Under the pieces are notes generated by a model. The model was given only the letters and a program-made list of their open reading frames with translations, did no database searches and had not been told where the DNA came from. Of a stretch of DNA of 32,194 bases, positions 25,446 to 32,194 are shown in pieces (the stretch's first letter is position 1; each line of letters starts with the position of its first letter). A program made the position numbers and the translations under genes. The stretch spans positions 1-32,194 of the forward strand of contig MNDM01000058.1 in NCBI GenBank assembly GCA_001914955.1, given 5' to 3'. This stretch comes from Nitrospirae bacterium 13_2_20CM_2_62_8 (GTDB lineage Bacteria > Nitrospirota > Nitrospiria > Nitrospirales > Nitrospiraceae).

Positions 25446-26269
25446 TAGATGAAATCCGCGATGTGAGCGCGCATTCGGCACAACACCCAAAATCCGGTCA
25501 AAAAGATCGTGACCGCCATGGCAGTGACGACCCCCCAGATCAGAAAATTCGGGGGCTGATTGTTCAACAGAATCATGCGATAACCATCAAGAAAATACGC
25601 CATCGGGTTGCATGAAAAGACAAAGGCGAGACCTTTGGGGACCATCTCAGTCGTGTAGACGACCGGGCTCAGAAACATCCACACCATGAGCACGAGCGGA
25701 AGGACCTGGCTCGTATCGCGAACCGCGACGTTCATTGCAGACAGGAACCAAGCCAGGCCGATCGTAAACACCAGTTGGGCCACGATCAGCAGAGGAAGCA
25801 GCACCATCGCCCAACCAACCTGATTCAGATAGACCAGGAATACGACGAGAAGGACCAGACTCACCAGTCCAGAGAGCATTGTGCTCAATACCTTGCTCAC
25901 CGGAAGAATTTCGATCGGGAACACGATCTTCGTAACGAGAGAGGTGTTGGCCGTGATCGATCCCGCTGCGGTTGAGACCGCCTCGGAGAAACTCAGCCAA
26001 GGAAGTAACCCTGCCAGGAGCACGAGCAAGTATTCCGTTGCCGTCTGTCTTGGCCCACCTCTGGCTTGGAACACAATCCCAAAGAGGACACCGTAAAGGC
26101 CGACGATCAAGACAGGCTTGACCAGGATCCAGGAGAGTCCCATCAGCGATCCAGTATACGCGCGCCTCAGATCGTCTACGGTCAGGATCCGGATGAGTTC
26201 AAAATTTCCCAGGAGCCCGCGCAAGCTTTCCGGGAATGATTTATTCATTGTGCTGCCTGTGGCAATCAT
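25445..26269 (-). CDS. wzm: Polysaccharide ABC exporter permease subunit
   Basis: A 274-residue ABC-2-type permease with about six membrane helices (residues about 47-70, 78-100, 123-146, 151-175, 186-208, 243-265). The cytoplasmic N-terminal segment with ELIRILTVDDLRRAYTGSLMG is typical of Wzm/TagG proteins. It forms the channel through which Wzt drives undecaprenyl-pyrophosphate-linked glycan across the inner membrane. ATG 26269 has AAGGGAC upstream; an alternative ATG at 26248 is less well supported. It sits 25 bases after asnB3. Confidence 0.94.
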   Translation of the reverse strand: MIATGSTMNKSFPESLRGLLGNFELIRILTVDDLRRAYTGSLMGLSWILVKPVLIVGLYGVLFGIVFQARGGPRQTATEYLLVLLAGLLPWLSFSEAVSTAAGSITANTSLVTKIVFPIEILPVSKVLSTMLSGLVSLVLLVVFLVYLNQVGWAMVLLPLLIVAQLVFTIGLAWFLSAMNVAVRDTSQVLPLVLMVWMFLSPVVYTTEMVPKGLAFVFSCNPMAYFLDGYRMILLNNQPPNFLIWGVVTAMAVTIFLTGFWVLCRMRAHIADFI

Positions 26270-26294
26270 AAAGTCCCTTACTTAGGTTCCGGAA

Positions 26295-28280
26295 TCATCG
26301 TCGAGAGACGCCCGCGTATTGGTTCAACCCGTCCCCATCCATGAAGAGGCGACTCCAAAATTCAAAGCTTAAGAGACTCCAGATCAGCAACCGGTGGTTC
26401 ACCTGGCCGGTCAAGTGCTCATCCAGAACCCGCCGGATCGCCGCCTCCTGAAAGAAGCCTCTGGACAAGGTTCGTCGATCGAGCAACAAGGCCTTCACGT
26501 AGCTCATCAGGGGCCCTTGGTACCAAGACTGCTCCGGCGCGCTGAACCCTTGCTTCCGCTTCAAGAGGATGTGATCGGGAAGGACCCCGTCCATCGCTCG
26601 CCGGAACAGGTACTTGCCGGCGAGGTTTTCGTCTCCCATGGGGTTCTTTTCCCATCGGGTATTGATGAGGTAGCGAGTCGGAAGTCCGGTGACAAAATCG
26701 ACCAGCTCATGGTCGAGCAACGGAACCCGCGACTCCAGGGAATGGGCCATGCTGAGCTTGTCCTCGACGACCAGTAGGCCGTGCAGGAAGGTCTTTGCCT
26801 CGAAATAGAGCGCTTGCCTGATCGGCTCTCCGAGCCCGTTCGCTCCCTGCGCGACCGCACGGAACGTGTCATAGGGGTGATGCCCCGAGGCTTGCCGCAG
26901 CAGGTCCGGCGTGAAGAAGCGGGCCTGCTGGGCAACCGGCACAAGCCGATTCCAATAACTGAAGTAGCCCGACAGAAAAGCCTCGAAGGAACTGGCAGCC
27001 GCCACGGCCTTGTACCGCCAGGGATACCCGGCGAAGATTTCGTCGCCTCCCGTGCCTGCCAGCACCACCTTGACAAACTGGCTGGCCAGCCTGGCCGTGT
27101 AGTAATAGGGATAGCACATGCCCACCCGCAGATCCTCGATGGCCCAGATCACCCGCGGGAGCGCCCACTCGAGATCCCCTGCGTGAAAGACCATCTGGTA
27201 ATGTTCAGTCTTGAGCAGGGCCGACAGCACCTCGGCGTCCTTCCGCTCGTCGAATCCTGCCTCGAACCCGGACACATTGGTCAGGTCGAAGCCTCCCGTG
27301 AAGGTCATGAGCCGGGGAATGCTATTGGCCGCCAGAGCCGTGATCGAACCCGAATCCATGCCCCCGCTCAGGTAGGCGCCGACCGGCACATCGCTGACCA
27401 GTTGCCGCTTGATCGTATCCTCGAGAAGGAACCGAAGGCGCTCCCGGCATCGCTCCTCGGTCAGATCCTCCTGAGGGCCAAAATTAAAGTCCCAATATCG
27501 CCGGCGCTCGATCCGTCCATCCTGGATCGTGACCGTATGCCCGGGCTCGAGCAGGTGGACGCCTTGAAAAAGTGTCTGTTCACCGAAGGTGTTCTGGAAC
27601 GTGAAATAGTCCACGAGGGCGGGCACATTGACTTGGCGAGAGGCGCCCTGCATCGACAGGATCGCCTTCACCTCCGAGGCGAACACCAGGTACCCGGCGA
27701 ATTCGCCGTAGTACAACGGCTTGATCCCATAGCGGTCCCTGGCCAACAGCAGGGTCTCGCGGGGGTCGTCCCAGAGCGCAAACGCGAACATCCCGTTCAA
27801 GCGCTCCACGCATGCGGCGCCGAACTCCTCATACAGATGCAGAATGACTTCGGTGTCCGTCGTGGAGAAGAATTCATACCCCTTCTCCATCAATTCTTTC
27901 TTGAGTTCAAGGTGGTTGTAGATTTCACCGTTGTAGGTGAGCCACACCGTCCGGGACCGGTTCGTCATCGGTTGGTGGCCGGCCAGCGACAGATCGAGGA
28001 CGGCCAGCCTGCGGTGGCCCAGCGCGAGACGATACTCCCGTTTGCCGCCGGGAGACCCGGCTTGACCGAGACCTCGGGTTTCCAGGTCCGGCATGGCGCG
28101 TGAGAGATCGTGCGCGGTCGGCTCCCACCATCGCGGTCCCGACTGCCCTCTGACCGGGAGCAGGAGCACGGAGCCCGCATCATCCGGACCGCGGTGAGCT
28201 TGCGCCTCGCACAGCCGGCCGATGGCAAACGGATCGACCGCGCGGTCGGACAAACTATAGATACCCGCAATCCCGCACAT
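26295..28280 (-). CDS. asnB: Asparagine synthetase-like amidotransferase 3
   Basis: A 661-residue protein starting MCGIAGIY, so Cys2 is the glutaminase nucleophile and fixes the start at 28280. HRRLAVLDL, YNGEIYNH and TDTEVILH complete the glutaminase domain. The synthetase domain has YLSGGMDSGS, with Met in place of the usual Leu, and VVLAGTGGDEIFAGY. The linker region after the first motif is longer than usual (residues about 40-85). SRVPLLDHELVDF is intact. As with asnB2, the context points to amidation of a sugar carboxylate, with asparagine synthesis as the alternative. Its stop is 25 bases before wzm; it starts five bases after the upstream epimerase gene. Confidence 0.92.
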   Translation of the reverse strand: MCGIAGIYSLSDRAVDPFAIGRLCEAQAHRGPDDAGSVLLLPVRGQSGPRWWEPTAHDLSRAMPDLETRGLGQAGSPGGKREYRLALGHRRLAVLDLSLAGHQPMTNRSRTVWLTYNGEIYNHLELKKELMEKGYEFFSTTDTEVILHLYEEFGAACVERLNGMFAFALWDDPRETLLLARDRYGIKPLYYGEFAGYLVFASEVKAILSMQGASRQVNVPALVDYFTFQNTFGEQTLFQGVHLLEPGHTVTIQDGRIERRRYWDFNFGPQEDLTEERCRERLRFLLEDTIKRQLVSDVPVGAYLSGGMDSGSITALAANSIPRLMTFTGGFDLTNVSGFEAGFDERKDAEVLSALLKTEHYQMVFHAGDLEWALPRVIWAIEDLRVGMCYPYYYTARLASQFVKVVLAGTGGDEIFAGYPWRYKAVAAASSFEAFLSGYFSYWNRLVPVAQQARFFTPDLLRQASGHHPYDTFRAVAQGANGLGEPIRQALYFEAKTFLHGLLVVEDKLSMAHSLESRVPLLDHELVDFVTGLPTRYLINTRWEKNPMGDENLAGKYLFRRAMDGVLPDHILLKRKQGFSAPEQSWYQGPLMSYVKALLLDRRTLSRGFFQEAAIRRVLDEHLTGQVNHRLLIWSLLSFEFWSRLFMDGDGLNQYAGVSRR

Positions 28281-28285
28281 GGCTG

Positions 28286-29194
28286 TCAGGCCCCTCTCAC
28301 CAACTCCGCCAACCCATCGCGCAGCGACACCGCCGCTTGAAACCCGAGCAGCCGTTTGGCCTTCTCGCTGCTTCCCACCCGCCGCATCATCGGCACCCGA
28401 GCATCGAGCTGATACCGTGGCGTCACGGACGACCCGGACAGCTCCAGCAGGCAGGTCACAATCTCTTTGACAGTCGCTTCTGTCCCGCTGCCCACATTGA
28501 AGGCCTCTCCGGTGACCTCGGATTCCATGGCCATGATGTTGCACCGGGCCACGTCCCGCACATGGACAAAATCAAAGGAGGCCGAGCCATCTCCGTTAAT
28601 CACGGGAGGCTCGCCGGCCCTGATCTTCGAGAGGACCGCCGGGATCAGACCAGCCCCTTGTCTCGGGCCATAGACGTTCATATACCGCAAGACCACGTAT
28701 TGCATCGCGGTGTGGAACGGCCTCAGCACATACTCCCCGCAGAGCTTGCTCACCCCGTACATCGTCCAGGGGTTGAGGGGGTGCTGTTCATCCATCAGTT
28801 CCAGCGTGTCGCCATAGACCGACGAGGCCGATGAGTAGATGAGCTTGCCTGCTCCGGCCTTCACCGCTGCCTGGGCCACTTGGAAGGTCCCTCGGATATT
28901 GACCTCCACGGCCAGCGCGGGATCTTTTTCGCAGGCGCCGAGTGGCAAGACCGCGAGGTGAAAGACCCCATTGGCGCCAGTGAGCGCTCGAGCGAGTCCG
29001 TCTGTATCCAGCACATCCCCCTCGACGATCTTGATCCGCCGGTCCTTGAGCAGGGTGCCCAGATGCTCCGCCCGGACCGCCTTGTCATAGATCACCACGC
29101 GATCCGCCCCTCGGCCGAGCAACCCCTCCACCAGGTGGGACCCGACGAATCCGCCTCCACCCGTGATGACGAATCGGTTTCCTGGGATTTTCAT
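28286..29194 (-). CDS. NAD-dependent epimerase/dehydratase (extended SDR, UDP-sugar 4-epimerase type)
   Basis: A 302-residue SDR enzyme. The NAD motif ITGGGGFVGSHLVEG is at residues 10-24. YSSASSVYG carries the catalytic Ser, and Tyr146-x3-Lys150 is in MYGVSKLCGEY. LRYMNVYGPRQ and FDFVHVRDVA are typical of UDP-glucose/GlcNAc or UDP-glucuronate 4-epimerases. Adjacent placement to the 6-dehydrogenase suggests it may epimerise the product, giving a galacturonate-type sugar. The start at 29194 is preferred because AGGA lies just upstream; the frame to 29245 overlaps the dehydrogenase end. Confidence 0.92.
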   Translation of the reverse strand: MKIPGNRFVITGGGGFVGSHLVEGLLGRGADRVVIYDKAVRAEHLGTLLKDRRIKIVEGDVLDTDGLARALTGANGVFHLAVLPLGACEKDPALAVEVNIRGTFQVAQAAVKAGAGKLIYSSASSVYGDTLELMDEQHPLNPWTMYGVSKLCGEYVLRPFHTAMQYVVLRYMNVYGPRQGAGLIPAVLSKIRAGEPPVINGDGSASFDFVHVRDVARCNIMAMESEVTGEAFNVGSGTEATVKEIVTCLLELSGSSVTPRYQLDARVPMMRRVGSSEKAKRLLGFQAAVSLRDGLAELVRGA

Positions 29195-29228
29195 GCTCTG
29201 TCCTATGCACCCCTGCTCTTCAACACCT

Positions 29229-30530
29229 TCAGAGCAGGACGACATTCTCCTTGCGATGCACCACGTGACGCGTGCCGTTGCGGGTATCGAAGACCAGTGG
29301 GGCGTGGCGGACGATCAATTCGTAATCGAACGCCGAATGCGCCGTCAGAATCAGCGCGCAGTCGCTCTGCGCCACACGCTGGGCCGTGAGCGGGACCGCT
29401 GCGTATGACCTTCCTGCCACCTCCACCGCCGGAGTGTACGGATCGACATAGGCCAACGTGGTCCCTTCCTGCTGCAGCAGTTCCATGACCTTGAGGGCGG
29501 GAGTCTCACGGGGATCGGCCACTTCTGCCTTATAGGTCACCCCCAGCACCAGGATCGAGGCGCCGTTCAGACAACGGCCCCGCCGGTTGAGCAGCCGTTG
29601 CAGCTTCGCCACCACGTAATACGGCATCCCCTCGTTGATCTCGCCCGCCAGTTCGATAAACCTGGTGTGCAGGTCATACTCCTTGGCCTTCCAGGCCAGG
29701 TAGTACGGGTCCAGGGGGATGCAGTGCCCACCCACCCCTGGCCCCGGATAGAACGGCATGAACCCGAAATTCTTGGTGGCTGCCGCGTCGATCACCTCGT
29801 ACACATTCAACCCCATCCGGTCGCACAGCACCGCCAGCTCATTGACCAGGGCAATGTTGACCGACCGGAAGACGTTTTCGAACACCTTCGTCATCTCGGC
29901 CACTCGCGGGGAGGAGACCGGAAAGATTTTCACGACCGACTGCTCGTAAAAGGTCCGGGCGATCTCCAGGCAGGCCGGCGTCACACCGCCCACCAGCTTG
30001 AACGTATTGTGGGTCTTGAAGGAGCGATTCCCCGGGTCCACACGTTCGGGGGAAAAGGCCAGGTAAAGCTCTTGTCCGATCTTCAGACCGCTCTGGGCCA
30101 ACATCGGCAGCAGGACCCCCTCGGTCGTCCCCGGGTACGTGGTGCTTTCCAGCACTACCAGCAGATCCGGATGCAAATGCTTCGTGAGCTCACGGGTGAC
30201 CTTGACGATCGCGCTGATGTCCGGTTCCTTGTTGCGGGTCAACGGGGTCGGCACGCAAATCAGGACCACGTCGCACTCCCGCAGCGCGCCGAACTCCTGG
30301 GTCGCCGAAAGCCGGCCCGCGCGAACGACTTGTTGGAGCTCGGTGGCATCCACGTCCGAGATGTAATTGTCCCCTCGATTCACCCGCTCAACCTTTTCCG
30401 CCGCTTCATCGATCCCGACCACGCGGTACCCGGTCCTGGCCTGTAGCACAGCCAAGGGAAGGCCGACATATCCCAGGCCCACGATGCCGACTGTCGCGGT
30501 CCGTTTCGTGATCTTTTCCAGCAAACTCAC
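29229..30530 (-). CDS. Nucleotide-sugar (UDP-GlcNAc/UDP-ManNAc type) 6-dehydrogenase
   Basis: A 433-residue NAD-dependent enzyme that oxidises C6 of a UDP-sugar to the carboxylate in two steps. The NAD motif GLGYVG is at residues 18-23 and the catalytic Cys270 lies in GVGGHCIPLDPYYL. FSPERVDPGN and NVFRSVNIALVNE are the substrate-binding segments. The GGHC-IPLDPYY form resembles WbpA-like enzymes more than UDP-glucose dehydrogenase. It supplies the uronate that the AsnB-like enzymes could amidate. GTG at 30530 is chosen over GTG at 30536, because GAGGAGGT abuts the latter and is correctly spaced only for the former. It lies directly downstream of a heptanucleotide repeat. Confidence 0.93.
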   Translation of the reverse strand: MSLLEKITKRTATVGIVGLGYVGLPLAVLQARTGYRVVGIDEAAEKVERVNRGDNYISDVDATELQQVVRAGRLSATQEFGALRECDVVLICVPTPLTRNKEPDISAIVKVTRELTKHLHPDLLVVLESTTYPGTTEGVLLPMLAQSGLKIGQELYLAFSPERVDPGNRSFKTHNTFKLVGGVTPACLEIARTFYEQSVVKIFPVSSPRVAEMTKVFENVFRSVNIALVNELAVLCDRMGLNVYEVIDAAATKNFGFMPFYPGPGVGGHCIPLDPYYLAWKAKEYDLHTRFIELAGEINEGMPYYVVAKLQRLLNRRGRCLNGASILVLGVTYKAEVADPRETPALKVMELLQQEGTTLAYVDPYTPAVEVAGRSYAAVPLTAQRVAQSDCALILTAHSAFDYELIVRHAPLVFDTRNGTRHVVHRKENVVLL

Positions 30531-30545
30531 CCGCACACCTCCTCA

Positions 30546-30608
30546 GCTAACAGCCAGCAGCGAATAGCTAACAGCTCTGAGCTATCCGCTACCGGCTATT
30601 CGCTATTT
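30546..30608. repeat. Heptanucleotide short tandem repeat (about nine units)
   Basis: Nine consecutive seven-base units begin GCTAACA, GCCAGCA, GCGAATA, GCTAACA, GCTCTGA, GCTATCC, GCTACCG, GCTATTC and GCTATTT. Every unit starts with GC and most with GCTA, in exact phase. Units three and eight-nine also give the inverted pair GCGAATAGC/GCTATTCGC (30560-30568 and 30596-30604). The array resembles the short tandem heptamers described in cyanobacteria and other genomes. It supplies the stop codon and last residues of the ABC permease. Confidence 0.8.
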
Positions 30609-31263
30609 GCTCCTGGCCCTTCACGTTGAGCGCTTCAAGGTTGGGGCAGAGATAATAGAGCCCGGTCATGACTACTTGCACCGTCTCGCTCTTGCTCTGC
30701 TCCGCCACGCCTTTGAGGTCGTTGGTCAGATGACCGATGACGTAGAGCCCAAACGTCAAGATCGCGCTGAGAGTCGATGTGCTGAACGTGGAGAAGAACA
30801 AGGCCAGCGCGGTCACAAGCAACAGCTCGACGAAGATCAGCGAGACCGCCTGCAGCAGCGCCCCGTGAACCGGCGCCCGATAGAGCCAGAGCGTCGTGAG
30901 GTAGACGACCAGCATGGTCACGACATTGACCAGGAGGGTCAACGCGAGTCCCAGGTATTTGCCCCAGATAAACTGCGTGCGGCTGATCGGCCTGGCCATG
31001 ATCGTGTAGACGGTCCGTCGCTCAATCTCCTTACTCACCAGCCCGATCCCGACAAAGATTGCGATGATCACCCCGATCAGGTTGATCGCAGCCAGGCCCA
31101 TATCCGTGACCATTTTGTGATGCTCCATGACCGTGAGATCGGCCAGCAACACGGAGGTCCCGATCAGCAGGAGGGCGAAGAATAAGAGGTTATAGAGAAT
31201 TTTGTCCCGGAGATTTTCTCTGAACGTGTTCAAGGCGATCACCACGACCTGTCGCATGGTCAT
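30589..31263 (-). CDS. ABC-2-type transporter permease, C-terminally truncated
   Basis: A 224-residue membrane protein with four to five helices (residues about 20-42, 57-77, 103-128, 138-160, 163-180). Relatives with the sequence LYYLCPNLEALNVKG normally carry on for about 40 more residues to a final helix and a short basic tail. Here the frame runs into the heptanucleotide repeat after that motif and stops, ending EQIANSR. The protein is probably shortened and may be inactive. It would pair with the ATPase whose stop overlaps its start (ATGA). The substrate is unknown, and it need not belong to the glycan pathway. Confidence 0.8.
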   Translation of the reverse strand: MTMRQVVVIALNTFRENLRDKILYNLLFFALLLIGTSVLLADLTVMEHHKMVTDMGLAAINLIGVIIAIFVGIGLVSKEIERRTVYTIMARPISRTQFIWGKYLGLALTLLVNVVTMLVVYLTTLWLYRAPVHGALLQAVSLIFVELLLVTALALFFSTFSTSTLSAILTFGLYVIGHLTNDLKGVAEQSKSETVQVVMTGLYYLCPNLEALNVKGQEQIANSR

Positions 31264-32194
31264 GCCCCATGATCGGCTTGCGAGCCAGCCCGCGGGCTCT
31301 CTTGTTTGAAAAACAGTTCCTCCAGTGAGCCTTTTTGCGGCGTGACCGAGACCAGGGTGCCGCCGCGCGCCCGGATCGACGCAAGGACCTCCTCAAGCCG
31401 GTCAGGCCCGGGAAGCACCAGCAAACTGCGCCGCCCCTGTTGCAGCACGCGACTGGCGGCCCCGGTGATATCCGGGGCTGCACCGGCATTGAGGCCCTCG
31501 CAGACGATCTCCACGGACTGCGTGTGCCCGTGGCTGACCAGCTCATCCACGCGGCCAGCGGCCATCAGTCTCCCCTTCATGACGACCCCCACGCGGTCGC
31601 AAATCATCTCCACGTCAGGGATGATATGGGTACTGAAGAACACCGTCTTGCCCTGCTCGCGCAGGGCCAGGATTAGGTCCCGGACCTGCTTGCGCCCGAT
31701 CGGGTCCAGCCCCGACATCGGTTCATCCAGGATCACCAGCTCGGGATCGTGAATGAGCGCCTGCGCCAGCCCTATCCGCTGGAGCATGCCTTTCGAGAAC
31801 TTTCTGAGCTGGCGTGTCCGCGCCTCGTTCAGGCCCACTAACTCGAGCAGGTGATCTATTCTCCGGTTGAGTCCGGCCGACTCCAGCTCAGCCAAACGCC
31901 CGTAGAAGGCCAGAAACTCTTCCGCCGTGAGGTAATCGTAAAAATACGGGGCCTCGGGGAGAAACCCGATCTGCCGTCTGGCTCGCACATCGCCCGCCGG
32001 CTTGCCCAGCACTTCCGCCTTTCCGCTGGTGCTCCGCATCAGGCCCATCAAAATCTTCAACGTCGTGGTCTTCCCGGAGCCGTTCGGCCCAAGAAAACCG
32101 TAGATCTCCCCACGGTGCACGGACAGCGACAGGCCATCGAGTGCGGTGACCGGGGGCAGACCAGGCCAGCCGGATCGGAAGCTTTTGGTCAGAC
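31260..32194 (-). CDS. ABC transporter ATP-binding protein (5' end outside window)
   Basis: The reading frame stays open to the window edge, so the N-terminus is cut off; the visible part has 310 codons. It includes LTKSFRS and ALDGLSLSV near the edge, Walker A GPNGSGKTT, the signature KFSKGMLQRIGLA, Walker B LVILDEPMSGLDP and the switch in FSTHI. The C-terminal 90 residues are the small accessory domain of ABC-2-type drug or lipid exporters (CcmA/NatA group). A GTG at 32120 exists in the frame but cannot be the true start, because homology continues upstream. It is coupled to the truncated permease. Confidence 0.93.
   Translation of the reverse strand, partial: LTKSFRSGWPGLPPVTALDGLSLSVHRGEIYGFLGPNGSGKTTTLKILMGLMRSTSGKAEVLGKPAGDVRARRQIGFLPEAPYFYDYLTAEEFLAFYGRLAELESAGLNRRIDHLLELVGLNEARTRQLRKFSKGMLQRIGLAQALIHDPELVILDEPMSGLDPIGRKQVRDLILALREQGKTVFFSTHIIPDVEMICDRVGVVMKGRLMAAGRVDELVSHGHTQSVEIVCEGLNAGAAPDITGAASRVLQQGRRSLLVLPGPDRLEEVLASIRARGGTLVSVTPQKGSLEELFFKQESPRAGSQADHGA

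Noticed and set aside
28281-28544. N-terminal extension of asnB3
   Set aside because: It overlaps the epimerase gene, and the catalytic Cys must directly follow the initiator Met, which fixes the start at 28280.

Overview
The window is high-GC bacterial DNA. It has Gram-negative features: lipoproteins, an HtrA-type protease, an ABC-dependent surface-polysaccharide locus and undecaprenyl-phosphate sugar chemistry. Gene content and style would fit a Nitrospira-like Nitrospirota, but no marker here proves the taxon. I see no rRNA, tRNA, CRISPR array or complete insertion sequence.

Layout. Positions 1-4539 are on the plus strand: a secreted PepSY protein, an FAD/NAD(P)H oxidoreductase, ilvD (branched-chain amino-acid synthesis) and two small translationally coupled lipoproteins. 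ilvD is flanked by two long gaps (1149-1453 and 3128-3541), each holding a long-range inverted repeat that looks like structured RNA. Positions 4556-7035 are on the minus strand: a CBS-domain protein, then an htrA-like protease followed by doxX. The last two share a strong promoter whose -35/-10 spacer is a perfect operator-like inverted repeat.

Positions 7143-32194 are a single minus-strand block, probably read as one or a few long transcripts from right to left. It opens with an ABC-2 export pair (ATPase cut by the window edge; permease apparently truncated by a heptanucleotide repeat). It continues with a nucleotide-sugar 6-dehydrogenase, an NAD epimerase, an asparagine-synthetase-like amidotransferase, Wzm/Wzt ABC exporter genes, three methyltransferases interleaved with three related glycosyltransferases, a second epimerase, a second amidotransferase, another glycosyltransferase, a third and broken amidotransferase, and a WecA/MraY-type initiating sugar-phosphate transferase. 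It ends with a broken flavoprotein fused to a deacetylase remnant, a glycosyltransferase and a DegT-type sugar aminotransferase. Many genes overlap by 1-13 bases, often as ATGA or GTGA, so translation is tightly coupled.

How it works together (inference): the WecA-like enzyme loads the first sugar phosphate on undecaprenyl phosphate. The dehydrogenase, epimerases and DegT aminotransferase make uronic and amino sugars, glycosyltransferases build the chain, and methyltransferases decorate or cap it. The AsnB-like enzymes probably amidate uronic-acid carboxylates, and Wzm/Wzt export the product. Two genes in the locus carry deletion-type lesions and one exporter gene is cut short. The locus is therefore either decaying or locally misassembled, and that should be settled before any function is inferred from those genes.
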